Source: Gordionus sp. m RMFG-2023 (lineage: Eukaryota; Nematomorpha; Gordioida; Chordodea; Parachordodidae). Taken from it: 64,000 nt of DNA. The notes beneath the pieces are model-generated. The model was given only the letters and a program-made list of their open reading frames with translations. It was not told the origin of the DNA and did no database searches. Shown here in pieces: positions 61,701 through 64,000 of the stretch. Location of the stretch: contig NC_088776.1 of assembly GCF_954871325.1 (NCBI RefSeq), positions 14,074,052-14,138,051 of the forward strand, written 5' to 3'. Within the stretch, counting starts at the first letter, position 1; each line of letters opens with the position of its first letter. The position numbers were made by a program, and so were the translations under genes.

Positions 61701-62608
61701 ATTTAAAAGAAATAATGACATTTTCCAAAAAAGAGACGATTGGCATTCTGAAAAGGTCACATGATCTGTTTAATCTGACACATTAATGTGATATTAACAG
61801 ATGTCAACCTTGTGACATGTTCGAATGCCACTTTTTTTTATTTATTTAAATTTCAAATATTCAAAACGTTTAAAAAATATATATACAAACTAAAATATTT
61901 TAAAAAAACAGGGGAGGGGAGGATTAATAATATATTTTCAGGCATAGAGCCGAAGATGGAGATTAAATTAGACCTACATGTTCGAGAGATTTCATTGTCT
62001 AAGGTATACGTGTTTTTTAGAATCTCTAGTAATTGTTGTTAGCTTTTACTTAAAGTTTTTAAATAATTGCGAATATTTGTTAAGTTTTGATAATTCGCCG
62101 GCCACAATGGATGCGTCTCCGGCCCTATATTTTAATCATGATGTTATCACAGGTGCGATGAGCAGACCCTGTAGGACTCTAATATTTAACGTTCATTTTC
62201 ATGTAAAAAAATGGAATATAATAGATTGACAACATCATTAAATATTCCCTAAAAGCTTTTTAAAAATTTTTGACCGGATTGGGTCTATTAAGAAATAATT
62301 ATCAATGTACCTTGGGCGGGTCCTGGAGGAAATTAAATCGATATTGCGGTTGTCTAATGAAAGGTATAGGTAATAAAATACAGTTATCCTTCTCTTAATA
62401 ACAATCATTTTTTTGAATTATAAAATTCATGAAATCAAAATTCTCTTATACTTTGTATTATTTTTTCCTCTCATTCATATTTATACTAATAATATAATAA
62501 ATTTTATTATTTTTTTCAGATAAAATTGAAGAAATGAAGGAAGCCCCTGATTTCGATTACGATTTGATAGTCTTGGGCGGAGGTTCTGGGGGCTTAGCTT
62601 CTTCCAAA
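49723..62608 (+). CDS. Thioredoxin-glutathione reductase (glutaredoxin-thioredoxin reductase fusion), 5' exons
   Basis: TGR is a selenoenzyme-type flavoprotein that uses NADPH to reduce both thioredoxin and, through its N-terminal glutaredoxin domain, glutathione. Exon 49723-49821 gives MSHSLSPHDLILQYIKDNRV and MIFSKSYCPYCKT, with the CPYC redox pair. Exon 60158-60316 gives the second glutaredoxin half: TVPNVFIGGVHVGGSDSVMK (the TVP cis-proline loop and GG-D motif). Exon 62520-62608 gives DYDLIVLGGGSGGLASSK, the FAD-binding GxGxxG start of the reductase. Phases: exon 60158 ends in phase 1 and joins 62520 correctly. The middle glutaredoxin exon (between CPYCKT and NGSEIQ) is not securely found. 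Its phase must go from 0 to 1. The rest of the reductase lies beyond the window. Introns of about 10 kb and 2.2 kb are full of transposons. Confidence 0.9.
49976..51235 (-). mobile_element. hAT-4 copy, degenerate, in TGR intron 1
   Basis: It starts CAGTGTTAAAAGCTACTTTT with AAAAGTAGCGCGC, as at 33371. CAACACTAGCACGCATTGCA near 50190 matches the hAT-4 coding end. The right end is eroded (GTAGCCAGCTAACGCCATCG near 51167). Confidence 0.75.
51496..51700. mobile_element. TAGTGTTG-type hAT MITE
   Basis: About 205 bp. The left end is TAGTGTTAAACGGCTCG and the right end GTGTAACAACAC. Target duplications are no longer recognisable. Confidence 0.7.
53290..53512. mobile_element. TAGTGTTG-type hAT MITE with perfect target duplication
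   Basis: 223 bp, with the perfect 8-bp duplication CCCATGGG at 53282-53289 and 53513-53520. The ends TAGTGTTGTTAAACGGCTCG and (inverted) TAGTGTTGTTAAACGACTTG are the best-preserved copy of the family in the window. Confidence 0.92.
53599..55766 (+). mobile_element. 2168-bp hAT transposon nested in transposon B
   Basis: Perfect 18-bp inverted ends TAGAGGTGGGCGCGGGCC and a perfect 8-bp duplication GTAGATAC (53591-53598 and 55767-55774). The subterminal parts hold GGCGTGA/CGTGAA repeats. The intact ends and clean duplication suggest fairly recent insertion, although the transposase is broken. Confidence 0.95.
54125..55500 (+). pseudogene. hAT transposase of the 53.6-55.8 kb element
   Basis: Open part 54125-54601 (158 codons) has SIITNIWTDDYKNLSFLTIT (first catalytic region), VVVSDNGANLISAF (second aspartate) and LACICHILNNIMHY. 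The C-terminal dimerization domain is in another frame near 55340-55450: KLYSKILSAASSASSERLFS and ANLLLEERRTQL. The middle (54600-55130) has stops, and a duplicated TAAACTCATAAAAGACCGTA segment lies near 55105 and 55160. The N-terminal zinc finger is not recognisable. Confidence 0.8.
56383..58379. other. TGR intron, AT-rich; GC-rich palindromic patch at 56518-56640
   Basis: GACCGGTCCGGACC, GACCGGCCC and GATCGATCAGATCTAAGATC at 56518-56640 resemble ends of a hAT MITE. At 57920-58135 repeated AAAATCTTC/GAAGATTTTT motifs make a low-complexity open frame that I do not regard as a gene. Confidence 0.45.
58380..59162 (+). mobile_element. 5'-truncated, decayed LINE remnant, same family as 43431-45694
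   Basis: Fragments GLDINFNKTVFLPSPHAP and VEYLGLILEN match the RT thumb region of the intact LINE (GLEINFKKTVILPSPNAP). The 3' tail shares AGTACGTGC/AGGTACGTGC, GGACTCCTCAT and CTAGAGGGCA, ending AAATCACGTA. Confidence 0.8.
59163..60157. other. TGR intron, AT-rich
   Basis: Low complexity with ATTCGATTC motifs near 59185-59230. No gene other than the weak candidate at 59971. Confidence 0.4.
59971..60030 (+). other. weak candidate for the missing TGR glutaredoxin exon
   Basis: After TAAG one frame reads VTLFALLNLDCGWNLK, resembling the V-LF-L-hydrophobic-C segment that follows CPYC in glutaredoxins. However, the frame does not join the neighbouring exons in phase, and a stop follows. It may be a decayed or chance match. 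Confidence 0.2.
60317..62519. other. TGR intron between the glutaredoxin and reductase exons
   Basis: AT-rich. It holds hAT-MITE end sequences near 60682-60712 (GACCCTGCAAGATTAGCCCG) and 61306-61372 (AGAGATCTGCAGGCCCAGCC) without recognisable partners. A plus-strand frame at 61978-62229 (including SPATMDASPALYFNHDVITG) is unidentified and probably not coding. Confidence 0.4.
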
Positions 62609-63036
62609 GTGAGTATTATCATTTTTTTGTTGTTACAAACAAGCTTTATAAATCACTTCAAAATTAAATCCATTTTTCTTTTTAATTTTTTTTTCAAATG
62701 TCATAAATTACAATTTTGGAAAACTTTAACGCTAAGCTCTTATAAATTCATAAAAGTAAGAAATATTAATCAAACATTAAATTGAATCATGGAATTCTTA
62801 TAATTAATTAAAGATTGTAAGATTCCATTTATAATTTTGGGCATGTAAAATTCTACTTTTATGAAAATCGAAAATATTTTAAAAGATGGAAATTTTTAAA
62901 AAAATTAATCATTTCAATTACCCTAAAAAAAAGAAAAAAATAATAGTAAAAGAATTTCTAAAATAAATTGTACTGAATATAAGAGGGGTATAATGGTTTA
63001 AATCACAAATTAATAATAAATGAGGGCTATAAAAAT

Positions 63037-63119
63037 TAGTGTTGTTAAACGGCTTGATTTTCAAAAACAGTTAACTCAAAATTTTAGCTAAAAAAAAGCT
63101 TGTAGAATTTGCTCATAGA
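63037..63119. mobile_element. TAGTGTTG-type hAT MITE, truncated by the following hAT
   Basis: It begins TAGTGTTGTTAAACGGCTTG and runs into the MITE interior (AGCTTGTAGAATTTGCTCAT), where the next element starts. Confidence 0.75.
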
Positions 63120-64000
63120 CAGGGTTGCCAGGTCAAAATTTTCAAATTGTGGGAGAAATTCGGTATTTTGTGGGAGTAATATAAAAATTGTTGGAGAAAT
63201 ATAAAATTGCTAAAAAATAATTATTTGCAGGCCTTCGGCCCGCAAAGGCCCGGCCTGCGGCCTGGATTTAGAATTGACTTAGTTATCCGCTTATTATTTT
63301 TTATAAATATAAAATAGGTAATTATTTTTCAAAATAAAATAGCCAACTATTTTTTAAAATAAAATAGCCAACTATTTTTTAAAATAAAATAGCCAACTAT
63401 TTTTCAAAATAAAATAGCCAACTATTTTTCAAAATAAAATAGCCAACTATTTTTCAAAATAAAATATCCAACTCTTTTTCAAAATAAAATAGGTAACTAT
63501 TTTCCAAAATAAAATACGCAACTATTTTTCAAAATAGTTAATTATAGTACGACACAAAATTTCTTAAATACTATCTTTATTATTAAAATAACATATTGAT
63601 TTATTATAATATATTAATTTTGTTTAAAAATAATAACCAACGATCTTTTTTAAATACAAAAGAATGTAAAAAAGATAAAATTTTATAAAAAAAATTGTAA
63701 TTTTACAATGTAAAAAAATATATTTTATGCTAATGTATAAATAAGATTTTATAAAAAAACAAACAATTTTAAATTTACAATGTAAAAAATAATTATAATC
63801 AGTGCGGGGAAGTTGTTCTACAGTATTTAGTTAATACAATGGGGGAAGGGAATATGATATTTTGAGGCATCAAAAATCTTCAAAGCATAAATCAGTACAG
63901 GGCAGTCTATCAACATCTATTGCAAAATTAAAATATTCTTCAAAAATAAGAAATAATACAGATGCAACTACAGTTGCGGAAATGGTAAATACCTATCATG
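63120..64000 (+). mobile_element. hAT-3 transposon, 5' part (continues beyond window)
   Basis: It starts CAGGGTTGCCAGGTCAAAAT, the inverse of the end at 32005-32024, followed by TTGTGGGAGAAAT repeats, the 25-bp minisatellite and, near the window end, plus-strand N-terminal coding sequence. That sequence (GGCATCAAAAATCTTCAAAG and onward, HQKSSKHKSVQGSLSTS) matches the copy at 31218-31439. Confidence 0.9.
63310..63545. repeat. 25-bp minisatellite of hAT-3, about 9 copies
   Basis: Unit AAAATAGCCAACTATTTTTC plus AAAAT, inverted relative to 31735-31915. Copy number differs between the two hAT-3 elements. Confidence 0.9.

Noticed and set aside
61788-62229. Two overlapping plus-strand frames before the TGR reductase exon
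   Set aside because: No similarity to thioredoxin reductase or to any family I recognise, and no fitting splice phase.

Overview
The window is strongly AT-rich eukaryotic (metazoan-like) DNA: protein-coding exons are split by GT-AG introns, many only about 40-60 bp long, and acceptors often end in AAAG. A thioredoxin-glutathione reductase (glutaredoxin fused to thioredoxin reductase), a PKA regulatory subunit and a mitochondrial glycine-cleavage H protein point to an animal. TGR is typical of flatworms and also occurs in cnidarians and vertebrates, so a parasitic flatworm or a myxozoan-type cnidarian would fit, but the sequence does not decide this.

Host genes are few: the 3' end of a PKA regulatory subunit (144-1505, +), GCSH (5691-6620, +), the 5' part of TGR (49723-62608, +, running out of the window) and an unidentified locus with duplicated exons (23009-23134 and 32455-32667, +). 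They sit in a dense, nested mass of transposons.

Layout. 1-3.5 kb: PKA-R with a hAT MITE in its last intron, then a hAT relic that itself carries a 383-bp MITE. 5.7-6.6 kb: GCSH. 7.2-8.9 kb: a Gypsy-type LTR fossil. 8.9-19.2 kb: a hAT element (8-bp target duplication) holding a MULE (10542-18110, 10-bp target duplication). The MULE carries four tandem arrays and a remarkable multi-exon transposase gene. 20.6-22.3 kb: MITEs. 23.2-32.4 kb: a piggyBac element filled with an inverted LINE duplication and hAT pieces. 33.4-36.1 kb: another hAT family. 36.5-39.7 kb: a Helitron-like end, a Gypsy-type fossil and a MITE. 41.2-45.9 kb: an unclassified long-TIR transposon with a LINE in its right TIR. 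46.8-47.6 kb: a short hAT element. 49.7-62.6 kb: TGR, whose introns hold a second copy of the long-TIR transposon (52.1-56.4 kb, carrying a MITE and a 2.2-kb hAT), hAT copies and a LINE remnant. From 63.1 kb: another hAT copy.

The most unusual object is the MULE transposase gene (minus strand, 17938 down to at least 14648). Between two FLYWCH zinc fingers it has sixteen tandemly amplified micro-exons of 36, 48 or 72 nt, all phase 1, all open, separated by introns of about 41-45 bp. They would add about 256 residues of a repeated proline-containing linker. Two more tandem arrays downstream also carry splice-like signals with symmetric phase-1 mini-exons. Exon amplification by DNA-level tandem duplication recurs at 22.3-23.1/32.5 kb, so it may be a habit of this genome.
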